A stretch of 64,000 nt of DNA from Streptomyces sp. DvalAA-43 (GCF_900091725.1 NZ_FMBW01000083.1:40464-104463), one strand, 5' to 3'; counted from the stretch's first letter, positions 16,141 through 25,298 are shown. Program-made: numbers and translations. The notes: generated by a model from the letters alone, not told the origin.

Positions 16141-17235
16141 TCAGTACACCCCTTCGATGGTGGCCGGACCGCCCGCGGCGACGGGGGGCTGGATGTCGGC
16201 GAGCCCGTCCTGCGGGTACGCGGCCGTGGGCTCGATACGGAGCAGGGTGTCGCGTTCCAGGGTCCACGGCAGCAGCAGGTCGCGGGAGACCAGACTGATC
16301 CGTGCCAGCCCGCGCTCGCCGTGACCTACCGAGGTCACGGTGTCCTCGGGATCGACCACCTGCACCCGGCTGAACGGGTGGTAGGGGACGAAGACGCAGG
16401 ACTGCTCGTCCTGCGGGCCGCGGGGGCGCTGCGGGGCGATGCCCATCATGGTGTTGCCGTACAGGCCGACCACGGCCGCCTGCGCGAAGACCTCCTCCTC
16501 GAAGAACCGGAGGGTCTCGGGGCTGACGCTGGTGCCCGCCCAGATGATGCCGCGCACCTTCTGCCGGACCAGTCCGAGCAGCTTCTCGTCGGCGGCCAGC
16601 GCCTCCAGCACCGGCGGGGTGGCGAAGAGGACCGACACCGGCTGGGTGGACAGGATGTCGTGGGCCTGCGCCAGGATGTGCTTCACATAGCGGCCCGCCT
16701 CTTCGCCCCGGCCCTGCTTCACACTGGCCTTGACCCAGCGCGGGTCGAAGTCGATGTAGTGGCAGAAGGTCCTGCGCAGCTGGGCCAGCAGCCCGACCGA
16801 GCGGCCGACGATGTGCGGTCCGGTGGGTCCGATGTGCAGCCAGTGCCCGTCGCCCTCGCCGGGGACGCGGTGCTCGGCGAGGACTTCGCTCACCCAGCGG
16901 ACGCCGTTGCGGCGCGACACCGACTCCACGATGCGCTTGGGACGGCCGGTGGTGCCGCCGCTGTCGAAGACCTGGAAGTCCCAGCCCTCCCTGCCGATCC
17001 CGGCGGGCACCAGGGCGTCCACCGGCACGTCCCGCCACTCCTCGCTCACGTCGGGAAAGAGCGCGAGGTCTTCCCAGGTGCGGATGTCGGTCAGCGGGTC
17101 GAAGTCCAGTGCGGCGGCCCGCTTCACCCAGTACGGAGATCCGGTCTGCGGGGAGAAGTGCCAGCGCATGGCGGCCTGGATGAAGTCCTCGGGCGCGAGG
17201 TCGGCGGTGAAGGGCTCGATGGTGTTGTCCGGCAT
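16141..17235 (-). CDS. Short adenylate-forming (acyl-AMP) ligase lacking the C-terminal domain
   Basis: The 364-residue protein shows the ANL-superfamily phosphate loop as FDSGGTTGRPKR (residues 90-101), then LFATPPVLEAL, IIWAGTSVSPETLRFFEEE, GLYGNTMMG and a truncated end. Canonical ANL enzymes are above 450 residues and close with a mobile C-terminal domain; here that domain is missing. Phenazine-pathway EhpF is a comparable short member that activates an aromatic acid. It likely adenylates an aromatic or cyclohexadiene carboxylate in this pathway, with transfer by a partner. The ATG at 17235 is 23 bp downstream of the DAHP synthase stop, and the gene lies 2 bp before isochorismate synthase in the same transcript. 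Confidence 0.82.
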   Translation of the reverse strand: MPDNTIEPFTADLAPEDFIQAAMRWHFSPQTGSPYWVKRAAALDFDPLTDIRTWEDLALFPDVSEEWRDVPVDALVPAGIGREGWDFQVFDSGGTTGRPKRIVESVSRRNGVRWVSEVLAEHRVPGEGDGHWLHIGPTGPHIVGRSVGLLAQLRRTFCHYIDFDPRWVKASVKQGRGEEAGRYVKHILAQAHDILSTQPVSVLFATPPVLEALAADEKLLGLVRQKVRGIIWAGTSVSPETLRFFEEEVFAQAAVVGLYGNTMMGIAPQRPRGPQDEQSCVFVPYHPFSRVQVVDPEDTVTSVGHGERGLARISLVSRDLLLPWTLERDTLLRIEPTAAYPQDGLADIQPPVAAGGPATIEGVY

Positions 17236-17258
17236 TTCGACTCTCCAGAGGTGACGGG

Positions 17259-18326
17259 CTAGACCTGGGCGAGGGAGTGGGAGCGCGGCGGCGAGAGCGT
17301 CCGCCCCACGGCCTCGACGACGGGCCTCAACCGGCCCATGAGAGTGGAGAACTGTTCCGCGTCGAGTGCCTGAGCGCCGTCGCACATCGCGTGGCCGGCG
17401 TCCGTGTGCACGTCGATGATCAGGCCGTCCGCCCCGCACGCGGCGGCGGCGAGGGACATCGGCGTGACGAGGTGCGGCCGGCCCGTGCTGTGGCTGGGGT
17501 CGACGATCACCGGCAGGTGGGTGAGCCGCTTCGCCTCGGCGACGGCGCTGAGGTCCAGGGTGAACCGGGTGCTGGGGTCGAAGCTGCGGATACCGCGCTC
17601 GCAGAGGACCACGTCCCTGGTCCCCATGTGCATCAGGTACTCGGCCGCCAGCAGCCATTCCTCGATGGTGGCGGACATGCCCCGCTTGAGGAGGACGGGG
17701 CGCCCCGAGGCGCCGACGGCCCGCAGCAGGTCGAAGTTCTGCATGTTCCGCGTGCCGATCTGGAGCATGTCGCTCTCCTCGGCGACGCTCTCCACGTCGC
17801 TCGGGGTGACGACCTCGGTGACCACCGGCAGGCCGGTGCGTTTGCGCTGCTCGGCGAGGAGGGCGAGACCCGCGAGCCCCAGTCCCTGGAAGCTGTACGG
17901 CGAGGTCCTGGGCTTGAACGCCCCGCCCCGCAGCATGACCGCGCCCGCCACGACGACGGCGTCCGCCGCGGCGCTCATCTGCGTCGTGCTCTCGACCGCG
18001 CAGGGTCCCGCGATCACGACGAACTCGGTCCCGCCGAACACGGTCCCGGCCTCGGACCCGGCCTCGGACCCGACCGCCACCTCGGTGGCGTCTGCGCGGA
18101 AGTGGCGGCTGGTGAGGCGCTGTGCGCCCGGAATGACGACGACGCGCTCGACCCCGGGGGAATTCTCCACGACTGCCGCGAGATCCGGTGTTCCGACTTC
18201 TTCGGTGATGAGCACGGTGATATCCGCCAGGGTGCTCGATTTTGGATCGACGCCGTGCCTCTGGAGAAGTCTGATGACGAAATCAAGCTGTTCACGGGTC
18301 GCCCGCGAACGCATTGCAACGATCAT
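17259..18326 (-). CDS. 3-deoxy-7-phosphoheptulonate (DAHP) synthase, type I-beta
   Basis: The 355-residue enzyme has an N-terminal ferredoxin-like regulatory segment (about 1-75) and a TIM-barrel with FVVIAGPCAVEST, FKPRTSPYSFQGLGL, PVLLKRGMSATIEEWL and PVIVDPSHSTGRPHL. These are diagnostic of the type I-beta DAHP synthase family. It condenses phosphoenolpyruvate with erythrose 4-phosphate, the entry to chorismate. Streptomyces housekeeping DAHP synthase is usually of the plant-like type II, so this is a pathway-dedicated copy that boosts chorismate for the adjacent isochorismate synthase. A GGAAGG ribosome site stands 5 nt before the ATG. It is the first gene of the second block, with an 18-bp inverted repeat 161 bp upstream. 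Confidence 0.93.
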   Translation of the reverse strand: MIVAMRSRATREQLDFVIRLLQRHGVDPKSSTLADITVLITEEVGTPDLAAVVENSPGVERVVVIPGAQRLTSRHFRADATEVAVGSEAGSEAGTVFGGTEFVVIAGPCAVESTTQMSAAADAVVVAGAVMLRGGAFKPRTSPYSFQGLGLAGLALLAEQRKRTGLPVVTEVVTPSDVESVAEESDMLQIGTRNMQNFDLLRAVGASGRPVLLKRGMSATIEEWLLAAEYLMHMGTRDVVLCERGIRSFDPSTRFTLDLSAVAEAKRLTHLPVIVDPSHSTGRPHLVTPMSLAAAACGADGLIIDVHTDAGHAMCDGAQALDAEQFSTLMGRLRPVVEAVGRTLSPPRSHSLAQV

Positions 18327-18717
18327 AGGAACCTTCCAGGGTGGGCTGTCGCGCGAGATTACCTACCGCCTGCATCCCGATAGCGGACACCACAGAGAAG
18401 TGGTCGCTGTACCGCCGTCTCGGGCTCTTTCTCCGAAGCGACTACAAACTGGAGGCTATCCAGAGCCCCGTGAACCGGACAGCTCCGTGGCAGGATTATG
18501 CCACCGCAATCAAAATGTCTTTGACGACCCTTGGCGGGCATGTTCTGATGACCGCGCGGAGCCCTCTCAGCAAATCCTGGAACCGTGTTATTCGCGGCGG
18601 ATTATTACGGAGGGATGAATGGATCCCCCCGCATCAACGGAAGCCGCACAGAATTGAGAAGTGCGGTACTGCGATGCCGCGTCCGCGGCCAAGGGCTGCC
18701 CCGTGATCCCCGGCGGA
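18327..18717 (-). promoter_or_regulatory. Promoter region of the DAHP synthase-isochorismate-lar block
   Basis: These 391 bp between the aminotransferase stop and the DAHP synthase start hold no convincing gene. They are less GC-rich than the flanking coding DNA and contain the inverted repeat at 18487-18504. A plus-strand GGAGGG followed by ATG near 18614 opens a frame that runs antisense through the aminotransferase gene and lacks coding character. Confidence 0.65.
18487..18504. promoter_or_regulatory. Inverted repeat GTGGCAGGATTATGCCAC (putative operator, copy 1)
   Basis: Two GTGGCA/TGCCAC arms flank a 6-bp spacer. The same 18-bp element with one spacer change (C for T), and the same following CGC, recurs at 29890-29907 ahead of the first gene of the cluster. 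Both copies sit 100-170 bp upstream of a block's first start codon. Shared control by one dimeric regulator is inferred; the local LuxR-type protein is a candidate. Confidence 0.75.
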
Positions 18718-19800
18718 TCAGTGGCCGAAGGCGGCCGCGACCGCCAGGAGCGCGTCGTTCTCGGCCGGCGAGCCGATCGAGACCCGCACCCCGTCACCGG
18801 CGAACGTCCGTACCAGTACCCCGGCCCGGACGCAGTGCTCGCCGAAGGCCGCGGCCCGCTCGCCGAGCGGGAGCCAGAGGAAGTTGGCCTCGCTCGCGGG
18901 AACGGTCAGGCCATGGGCGGTCAGGGCGGCCCCGACCCGCTCGCGTTCCCCGATCGTGGTCTCCACCCGCGCCATCAGCTCACGCTCCGCCCCCAGCGCG
19001 GCCACCGCGGCGGCCTGGGCGACGCTGTTCACGCTGAACGGCAGGTATGCCTTGCGGATCGCCCCGGCCACGAGCGGGTGCCCGACCATGAAGCCCACCC
19101 TCAGCGCGGCCAGGCCGTACGCCTTGGAGAACGTGCGCAGGACCACCACGTTCGGCCGCCCGGAGGCGAGTTCGAGGCCGTCGGGTGTGCCGCTGTCGCG
19201 GACGTACTCCCGGTAGGCCTCGTCGAGGACTACCAGGCAGTCGGCGGGAACCCGGTCGAGGAACGTCCTCAGTGCGTCCTCGGCGACGACCGTGCCGGTG
19301 GGGTTGTTCGGGTTGCAGACGAAGATCAGGCGGGTCCTGTCGGTGATGGCGTCGGCCATCGCGGCGAGGTCGTGCACCCCGTCGTCGAGCGGCGTCTCCA
19401 CGGCGGTGGCGCCGGAGAGCCTGGTCAGGATCGGGTACGCCTCGAACGAGCGCCAGGCGTAGAGGACCTCGTCACCCGGCTCGGCGACGGCCGCGAGGAG
19501 CATCTGGGCGACCCCGGCCGAACCGCAGCCGACGGCGACGCACTCCTCGGGGACGCCGTGGCGCGCGGATATCCCGGCGATGAGCTCGGCACAGCCGTTG
19601 TCGGGGTAGCGGTTGACTCTCAGCGCCTCCCGGCGGACGGCCTCCACCACCGCGGCGGGCGGCCCGTACGGGGACTCGTTGGCCGCCAGTGGGCAGGCCG
19701 GACCGGTCGGCGCGGGCATGGCCCTGCTCGGCCGGAAACTCACGATCCGGTCGAGGACCGAGCGGAATCGGGGGGTCTGCGCGGTGGTGGCCTCGGACAT
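18718..19800 (-). CDS. HisC-like PLP aminotransferase
   Basis: The 360-residue enzyme is a fold-type I aminotransferase of the histidinol-phosphate/aromatic group. It has LAANESPYGPP near the N-terminus, VCNPNNPTGTVV, VVLDEAYREYV and the PLP-lysine motif RTFSKAYGLAALRVGF. In secondary metabolism such enzymes convert a 2-oxo acid (for example an arylpyruvate or dihydroanticapsin precursor) to the amino acid. A GlcD-type dehydrogenase two genes upstream could make the 2-oxo acid. The ATG at 19800 was chosen because the conserved domain starts soon after; a longer in-frame extension to 19887 is Pro/Gly-rich and unlikely. It closes the first block. Confidence 0.88.
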   Translation of the reverse strand: MSEATTAQTPRFRSVLDRIVSFRPSRAMPAPTGPACPLAANESPYGPPAAVVEAVRREALRVNRYPDNGCAELIAGISARHGVPEECVAVGCGSAGVAQMLLAAVAEPGDEVLYAWRSFEAYPILTRLSGATAVETPLDDGVHDLAAMADAITDRTRLIFVCNPNNPTGTVVAEDALRTFLDRVPADCLVVLDEAYREYVRDSGTPDGLELASGRPNVVVLRTFSKAYGLAALRVGFMVGHPLVAGAIRKAYLPFSVNSVAQAAAVAALGAERELMARVETTIGERERVGAALTAHGLTVPASEANFLWLPLGERAAAFGEHCVRAGVLVRTFAGDGVRVSIGSPAENDALLAVAAAFGH

Positions 19801-19905
19801 CTGGTGTCTGCTTTCTTCCGGTCCGACCAGGGGGGAGCCGCCGGGGCCGGCGGCCCCGGCGGGCGGCGTCTCACACGTCCGACGCACTTGGGCAGCTCCG
19901 GCGTC

Positions 19906-21264
19906 TCAGGCGTCCGGCGCGCACAGCTCGCTCAGCGCGGGACCCGAGTGGATGCCGTGCGCGCGGTTCATCACGACGTCACCCCACTCGGCCTTGATGG
20001 CACGGGTGTTGGCACCCCCGTAGCCGTTGACCACGGAGAACATGCCCCACAGGACGTTCCAGGGCTGCAGATCACCGTTCTCGTCGGGGAACAGCTCGGC
20101 GGTGGGCCGGACCCGGCGCTGGAGCACGAAGGGAGCGTCGAAGGCTGCCACGACCTGCTCGCGCCACTCCTCCGCGGTGAGGCCGGCCGTCCAGCCCAGC
20201 ACCACGCCCCGGTTGCCGTACAGCGACGTCGGCTTGAGCACGAGTTCGTGCCGGTTGTCGACGGCGTGCTGGAGCAGGTCGACGCGCTCGCCGCCCTCCA
20301 GGGTCACCTGTCCCGGGCGGACCATCCGGGTCCACGGCAGCAGCCGGTCCACACTGGCCAGTTCCTCAGCGCTGAACAGCCCCCGGTTCTCCTCGTCGGA
20401 GAGCATCGCCAGGGCGCCCTTGCTGGCGTACGCGGCGGTGTCGAGCGGAGTGAAGATCTTGACCTCGCCGCGCTCCGCCGCGTTCAGAACCGGGTCGAAC
20501 AGCTCGGGCCGGTCCACGATCTGCGAGATCGTGAAGGTCCTGAAGACGATGTCGACCGGCTTGTCCTCCAGCCAGACCCGGCCGTCGCGGACCTGGAGCT
20601 GCCCGACGTGGCAGGGGTGGGCCTCCAGGCCGATCCCGCGCCAGCGCTCGCAGAGCAGCCGCATGTACGCGACCTCGTTGTCGAAGTTGGCGGGCCAGTC
20701 GGTCAGCGCGACCACCGGACGGTCACCCGGCTGGAAACCGGACTCCACCAGGACGTTGTTCACCTGCTCGCGCAGGGTGTCCACGTAACCGAGGTTCCGG
20801 TCGGCGGCGAACTCGGCGAGCAGCGGGTGCTCCAGCAGCCCGCGGCAGATGTCGGCGTTGTCCATGCCGCCGATGGAGCTGCCGATGTTGAGTTCCAGCA
20901 GTTTGAACTGGTTGTCCTGGACGAACAGGTCGGCCCGCGCCTGGCGGGTCATCGCGGCCCCCCGGCCGCGCACCGCGGCGGCGACCTGGGGCTCGGTCAG
21001 GCCGGTGGCGCGCGCGAACGCGGCGAAGTCCCCGCCGAAGAGCAGGTCGGGCAGTCTGCTGAGCGCCCCCATGATGGTGGAGACGTCGCCGAAGGCCTGG
21101 ACCCGCTCGGCGTGGCCGAGGAACACCGGCCGCGAGAGGTACGTCGCCTTGTAGAACGCGCGGAGCATCTCCGACTCCGGCAGCCTTCCGATCAGATCGG
21201 CTGCCTTGGCGCCGTTCTCGGTCACCCTGCTCAGGTATTCCGTGGTCAGTGACGCGCGGTCCAT
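19906..21264 (-). CDS. Glutathionylspermidine synthase-like (circularly permuted ATP-grasp) ligase
   Basis: The 452-residue protein has FVQDNQFKLLELNIGSSIGG, DIVFRTFTISQIVDRPEL and a late phosphate-binding segment LVLKPTSLYGNRGVVLGW at about 330. This order matches the circularly permuted ATP-grasp enzymes of the glutathionylspermidine-synthase type. They make amide bonds by activating a carboxylate as acyl-phosphate. A GAAGGAG ribosome site lies 8 nt before the ATG. In context it should join two cluster intermediates or attach an amino acid or amine; the substrate is unknown. A second, differently folded ATP-grasp ligase is encoded at 24027, so two amide bonds may be built. Confidence 0.72.
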   Translation of the reverse strand: MDRASLTTEYLSRVTENGAKAADLIGRLPESEMLRAFYKATYLSRPVFLGHAERVQAFGDVSTIMGALSRLPDLLFGGDFAAFARATGLTEPQVAAAVRGRGAAMTRQARADLFVQDNQFKLLELNIGSSIGGMDNADICRGLLEHPLLAEFAADRNLGYVDTLREQVNNVLVESGFQPGDRPVVALTDWPANFDNEVAYMRLLCERWRGIGLEAHPCHVGQLQVRDGRVWLEDKPVDIVFRTFTISQIVDRPELFDPVLNAAERGEVKIFTPLDTAAYASKGALAMLSDEENRGLFSAEELASVDRLLPWTRMVRPGQVTLEGGERVDLLQHAVDNRHELVLKPTSLYGNRGVVLGWTAGLTAEEWREQVVAAFDAPFVLQRRVRPTAELFPDENGDLQPWNVLWGMFSVVNGYGGANTRAIKAEWGDVVMNRAHGIHSGPALSELCAPDA

Positions 21265-21320
21265 GCGGGTTCTCCTTCAGGTGGTGTGCACGGTCGGTGC
21301 CGGTGAGCGGGCGGGGCGGG

Positions 21321-22724
21321 TCAGCCGGGAAGCGGGAGTAGGGCATGGGGGTTGAGCAGACCCGCGGGGTCCCAGGCAGCCTTGACCGCGCGCATCAGGG
21401 CGATGTCGGCCGGGGAGCGGGTGAGGTGGAGATGCCCTGCCTTGGCGCGGCCGACGCCGTGTTCGGCGCTGATGCTGCCGCCCAGGCCGGCGACCCGGCG
21501 GAGGACCGCGTCGACGACCGCCGCCTCGTCGGCCGCCGCGACGCCGAGCAGGTTGAGATGGAGGTTGCCCTCGGCGAGGTGGCCGTACAGGTACGCTTCC
21601 GCCCGCCCGGCGAGCAGGTCGGGAAGCTCCGCGACGAACCGCGGCAGTTCGGGCAGCGGGACGGTGACGTCGAGCTTCAGCGGTGTGCCGACGGCGTTGA
21701 CGGCCTCGGTGTGGCGCTCGCGGTAGGCCGCCAGGCGGCGGCGCCCGGAGTCATCCACCGCCACCGCCACATCCAGGGCACCGACCCGCTCCACCGCCTC
21801 GGCGAGTTCGCTCGTCGGGTCGCGCGTGCTCGCACACCCGAGGAGCAGGTAGACCGGGTGGGCGCGGCGGAACGGAGCGGCCAGGCCGCTGTGTTCCAGG
21901 ACCAGCGCCAGGCCGTCGGCCGTGAAGAACTCGGCCAGTTCCAGCGACTCCAGACGGCGCAGCGCCGTCATCGCGCTCACCGCGGCGTCGAGGGAGTCGA
22001 GCGCCACGAGGGCGCTGACCCGCCGGGGCATGCGGGCCCGCAGGACCAGCCGGAGCCGGGTCAGCACGGCCAGGGTGCCCTCGCTGCCGACGAGCAGCCC
22101 GGCCAGGTCGTAGCCCGTGTTGTCCTTGGGCAGCCCGGCCAGCCGGTCCAGGACGCCGCCGTCGGCCAGTACCGCTTCCACGCCCGCGACGTTGGCCCTG
22201 GTGGTGCCGTGCCTGAGCACCCGCTCGCCGCCCGCGTTGGTGGCGGCCATCCCGCCCAGCGTGGCCGAGTCCCTGGAGGCGAGGTCGACCCCGAACTCCA
22301 GCCCGTACGGGCGGACATGGCGTTGGAGGTCCGCCAGCGTCACGCCCGCGCCGACGGTGACCTGCCGGCATCCCGGGTCGACCGGGCCGATCCCGGCCAG
22401 CCGCCGCGACGACAACACGACCTCGGTCCCGTCCCCGCTCGGGGTCGAGGCCCCGACCAGGCCGGTGTTGCCGCCCTGGGGCACGATCGGGACCCCGGCC
22501 GCGGCACAGATCCGCACCGTCCCGGCGACCTGGGCGGAGTCGGTGGGACGGACCACCAGCAGCGCCCGGCCGGTGTGGCGGCCGGTGAAGTCGGTCTCGT
22601 ACGGGCCGCACAGCGCGGGTCCGGTCAGCACGTGCGCGTCCCCCACCACGGTCGCGAGCCGCCGGGCGAGCAGTCGCCGGTCCACCGGGGAGACCGACGG
22701 GGGTGCTTCTGGTCCGGTGGTCAA
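21321..22724 (-). CDS. FAD-linked 2-hydroxyacid dehydrogenase/oxidase (GlcD type)
   Basis: The 467-residue flavoprotein has a FAD_binding_4 domain (VPQGGNTGLVGASTP, SRDSATLGGMAATNAGGERV) and the FAD-oxidase C domain with YLYGHLAEGNLHLNLLG and SISAEHGVGRAKAGHL. Both resemble glycolate oxidase GlcD, D-lactate and D-2-hydroxyglutarate dehydrogenases. It likely oxidises a 2-hydroxy acid to a 2-oxo acid in the pathway, a suitable substrate for the downstream HisC-like aminotransferase. The start appears to be TTG at 22724 in a TTGA overlap with the exporter stop; GTG at 22685 is the alternative. Neither has a strong ribosome site, so translation may depend on coupling. Confidence 0.87.
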   Translation of the reverse strand: MTTGPEAPPSVSPVDRRLLARRLATVVGDAHVLTGPALCGPYETDFTGRHTGRALLVVRPTDSAQVAGTVRICAAAGVPIVPQGGNTGLVGASTPSGDGTEVVLSSRRLAGIGPVDPGCRQVTVGAGVTLADLQRHVRPYGLEFGVDLASRDSATLGGMAATNAGGERVLRHGTTRANVAGVEAVLADGGVLDRLAGLPKDNTGYDLAGLLVGSEGTLAVLTRLRLVLRARMPRRVSALVALDSLDAAVSAMTALRRLESLELAEFFTADGLALVLEHSGLAAPFRRAHPVYLLLGCASTRDPTSELAEAVERVGALDVAVAVDDSGRRRLAAYRERHTEAVNAVGTPLKLDVTVPLPELPRFVAELPDLLAGRAEAYLYGHLAEGNLHLNLLGVAAADEAAVVDAVLRRVAGLGGSISAEHGVGRAKAGHLHLTRSPADIALMRAVKAAWDPAGLLNPHALLPLPG

Positions 22725-23992
22725 CTGGCCGTCACCGCGGTGCTACCGGCCGCCTGGGCGGGCGGCTCGAAGTAGACGGCGTCGTCCGGCAGCTTGCGGT
22801 CGATGAACCACAGCATGGTGCCGCCGGCGAGTGCCGTGGCCGTGATCACCAGCCAGGGCAGCCGACCGTCCACCACGACGAGCGCGGTGAACAGGCTGGG
22901 CGTCAGCGCGTTGGCCAGGGCCCAGGAGGACTGGTACGCGGCCAGGTAGCGTCCGCGCAGCGCGGGCGGCGCGGCGGCCTGGGCCAGCGTGCTCGACGCG
23001 GGGCTGTGCACCAGCTCCCCGAAGGTGGCGACCACCACGCAGGTCAGCAACACCGCCATGATCACCACGGTGTTCTTCGGTCGGACCGTGCCGAGGACGA
23101 TCTGTCCCACGAAGGCGACGACGAACAGTCCCGCCCCGGCCGCCGCCATCCAGTTGCGCCTGCGGAAGCGGCGTCGCGCGAACGCCGCGACCGGGACGCC
23201 GAGGACGGCGCAGAGCACGGTGTTGACCACGAACGCGCTGCCGATGATGCCCTGTGGCACGTGCAGCCAGCCGATGGCGAAGAGCGGGAGCAGCACCGTG
23301 AGCGAGGTGTAGCCGATGGCCATCAGCAGGTTGGCGAGGGTGAGGGTGAGGAAGGGACGGTCCTTGACGACCAGCCGATAGCCGCTCTTCTTCCTGGCGA
23401 CGGGGCTGTGCTCGACCAGCGGGCTCGCCGGGGTGCGGGTGGCCAGTACCGCGGCGACCACGAAGGAACCGGCGTTCAGCCAGGCCGCGATCACATAGCC
23501 GGAGTTGCCCGCGGCGGCCAGGAGCAGCGAGGCGATCAGTGTGCCCGACCCGAGCCCGGCATTGCCCAGGCTCCGGGACAGGGCCTGCATGCGGTCCCGG
23601 TCGGTGCCGCCGAGGAGTTCGGAGAACCTGGCCTGCAACGTGGACGGCGCGGTCCTGGTGCCCACGGCGGTGACCAGCGCGAGCAGCGCGAACAGGGCCA
23701 GGCTGTGCGCGAGCGGGTAGAGGGCGAAGCCGATGGCGCGCAGCAGGTAGAGCGCGATCAGGACCTTCAGCGCGCCGAACCGGTCCACGGCGGCCCCGCC
23801 CAGCGGCAGCGCGACCATGGCGACCAGGCTGGTGACGGTGAGCACCAGGCCGATCTGTGCCAGTGGCAGGCCGGTGACGTACTTGAAGAAGATCAGGTTG
23901 AAGGGTACGTACATGCCCGACCCGGTCGCGTCGATGGCGATGCCGGCGACCAGTGCGCGTTCGCCCTTGAAGGATGGGCGCAGAAAGGACAT
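22721..23992 (-). CDS. MFS transporter (probable product exporter)
   Basis: The 423-residue protein has about 12 hydrophobic segments, an N-terminal GIAIDATGSGMYVPFNLIFF region and a PLGGAAVDRFGALKVLI loop typical of the major facilitator superfamily. It resembles drug/proton antiporters that export small molecules in Streptomyces clusters. A GGAGA-type ribosome site precedes the ATG. The gene is flanked by the ATP-grasp ligase and the flavoprotein and overlaps the latter by 4 bp, so it is co-expressed with the pathway. Export of the final product and self-protection are inferred from location. Confidence 0.88.
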   Translation of the reverse strand: MSFLRPSFKGERALVAGIAIDATGSGMYVPFNLIFFKYVTGLPLAQIGLVLTVTSLVAMVALPLGGAAVDRFGALKVLIALYLLRAIGFALYPLAHSLALFALLALVTAVGTRTAPSTLQARFSELLGGTDRDRMQALSRSLGNAGLGSGTLIASLLLAAAGNSGYVIAAWLNAGSFVVAAVLATRTPASPLVEHSPVARKKSGYRLVVKDRPFLTLTLANLLMAIGYTSLTVLLPLFAIGWLHVPQGIIGSAFVVNTVLCAVLGVPVAAFARRRFRRRNWMAAAGAGLFVVAFVGQIVLGTVRPKNTVVIMAVLLTCVVVATFGELVHSPASSTLAQAAAPPALRGRYLAAYQSSWALANALTPSLFTALVVVDGRLPWLVITATALAGGTMLWFIDRKLPDDAVYFEPPAQAAGSTAVTAS

Positions 23993-24026
23993 CTGTCTCT
24001 CCAGGAGGAATCCGCGAGGGGTGGGC

Positions 24027-25298
24027 CTACGAGGTCGCCGAGACCGCGTAGAAGCCGTGGCCGTCCAGGTAGCGGGCAGATGTGCAGTCCCGGACGACGG
24101 TGCTCTCCGTCTCGTGCGTCAGGAACACCCGTAGCGGGAAGGTCCAGTCGTCGACGGAGCGGTTGAGCCGGTTGCCGGGCGTGACCCGGAACACGGCCTC
24201 GTGGAAGCTCTCCAGCCCCTGGAGGTCCGCCAGTTGGGGATAGTCGATGAGGTCGCCCTCGACCGGCGAGACCATGTTGACGATCCTGGCGTGCTTGAGC
24301 AGCTCGTAGTCGCCGTCCCACCGCTGGGCGAAGCGCTCGGGGTCGGCGTAGGCGTCGACGGTCCAGTCCAGCTGGCTCTCGCCGATCGCGTCCCCGGCCG
24401 GGACGTGGACGTCGGCGCCGCAGACCCGGGCGCCGGTCTCGACCAGCCGGGGGCCCTTCGGGGTCAGCTTGAGTTCGGTGTGCGCGGGCCCGTTCCGGAT
24501 GCCCAGGGCGTCCAGGACCAGCAGGGTGTGCTCGACCAGCGCCTCCTGGTCGGTGCCGTGGCGGGGCATCAGCTCCGCCCCGGCCGGCAGGTCGCGGACG
24601 CCGTTGGCGCTGAGGTGGTGCATCTTCCAGATGTCGGTGACGTGGTGCCTGCCGTGCAGGCTCACGGTGTTGACGATGTACTCGCTGCCGACGAGGTACT
24701 CCTGCGCCAGCACCGCCTGGTTCTCCTGGCCCAGGACGCTGTGGGTCCCGTGCAGCTTGCCGAAGGCCGCGCGGACCTGGTCGGTGTCGTCGCAGAAGAA
24801 GATCCCGTCGTTGCCCGCGCTGCTCACCGGCTTGAGCACCACGCGGCCCGGGTTGCGGCCGTACCAGTCGAGCAGGGTGTCCGCGTCGGTGGCGAGGAGC
24901 TGTTCGGTTCCCGGTATCCCGGCCGCTCTGGCCGTCTCGATCATGCGGAACTTGTCCCGCCGGGTGAGGCTCTGCGCGGTCCCGTTGGTGGGCAGGCCGA
25001 GTTCCTCGCTGAGTTCGTCGGCGAGCATGACCGCGCGCTCGATGCCGGGCAGCAGGCCGATCGGCGCGTGTGCGTCGATGGCCGCGACCGTCGCGGCCAC
25101 GTCCCCGTCGTGGACGATGTTGGCGACGAAGTCGTCCGGGTGGAAGCTCGGCGCGTAGACGTCCGGGATCGTCGGTGTGCTCTGGACGTGGACGCAGTCG
25201 ACGCCCCGTGCGCGGAACAGCGGAGCCAGGCAGCGCGCGCTGGCGAAGGCGTCGACGATGACCATCGCACGACGGTCTGTGTTGGAAGTCATTGTCAT
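24027..25298 (-). CDS. ATP-grasp ligase (BacD-like amino acid ligase)
   Basis: This 423-residue protein is a classical ATP-grasp enzyme. It has RRDKFRMIETARAAGIP and the phosphate-binding strand-loop RVVLKPVSSAGNDGIFFCDD. QEYLVGSEYIVNTVSLHG follows, as does GPAHTELKLTPKGPRLVETG, the Glu/metal-binding region. Such proteins include L-amino acid ligases like BacD of bacilysin synthesis, which form dipeptides through acyl-phosphates. The ATG at 25298 overlaps the upstream gene's stop (ATGA). With the HisC-like aminotransferase and the MFS exporter, the arrangement recalls dipeptide antibiotic pathways. Substrates cannot be deduced. Confidence 0.85.
   Translation of the reverse strand: MTMTSNTDRRAMVIVDAFASARCLAPLFRARGVDCVHVQSTPTIPDVYAPSFHPDDFVANIVHDGDVAATVAAIDAHAPIGLLPGIERAVMLADELSEELGLPTNGTAQSLTRRDKFRMIETARAAGIPGTEQLLATDADTLLDWYGRNPGRVVLKPVSSAGNDGIFFCDDTDQVRAAFGKLHGTHSVLGQENQAVLAQEYLVGSEYIVNTVSLHGRHHVTDIWKMHHLSANGVRDLPAGAELMPRHGTDQEALVEHTLLVLDALGIRNGPAHTELKLTPKGPRLVETGARVCGADVHVPAGDAIGESQLDWTVDAYADPERFAQRWDGDYELLKHARIVNMVSPVEGDLIDYPQLADLQGLESFHEAVFRVTPGNRLNRSVDDWTFPLRVFLTHETESTVVRDCTSARYLDGHGFYAVSATS

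Noticed and set aside
18614..19037. Plus-strand small frame with a GGAGGG just before ATG near 18614
   Set aside because: It quickly enters antisense to the aminotransferase gene and becomes Arg/Pro-rich without any domain; the ribosome-site match is probably chance.
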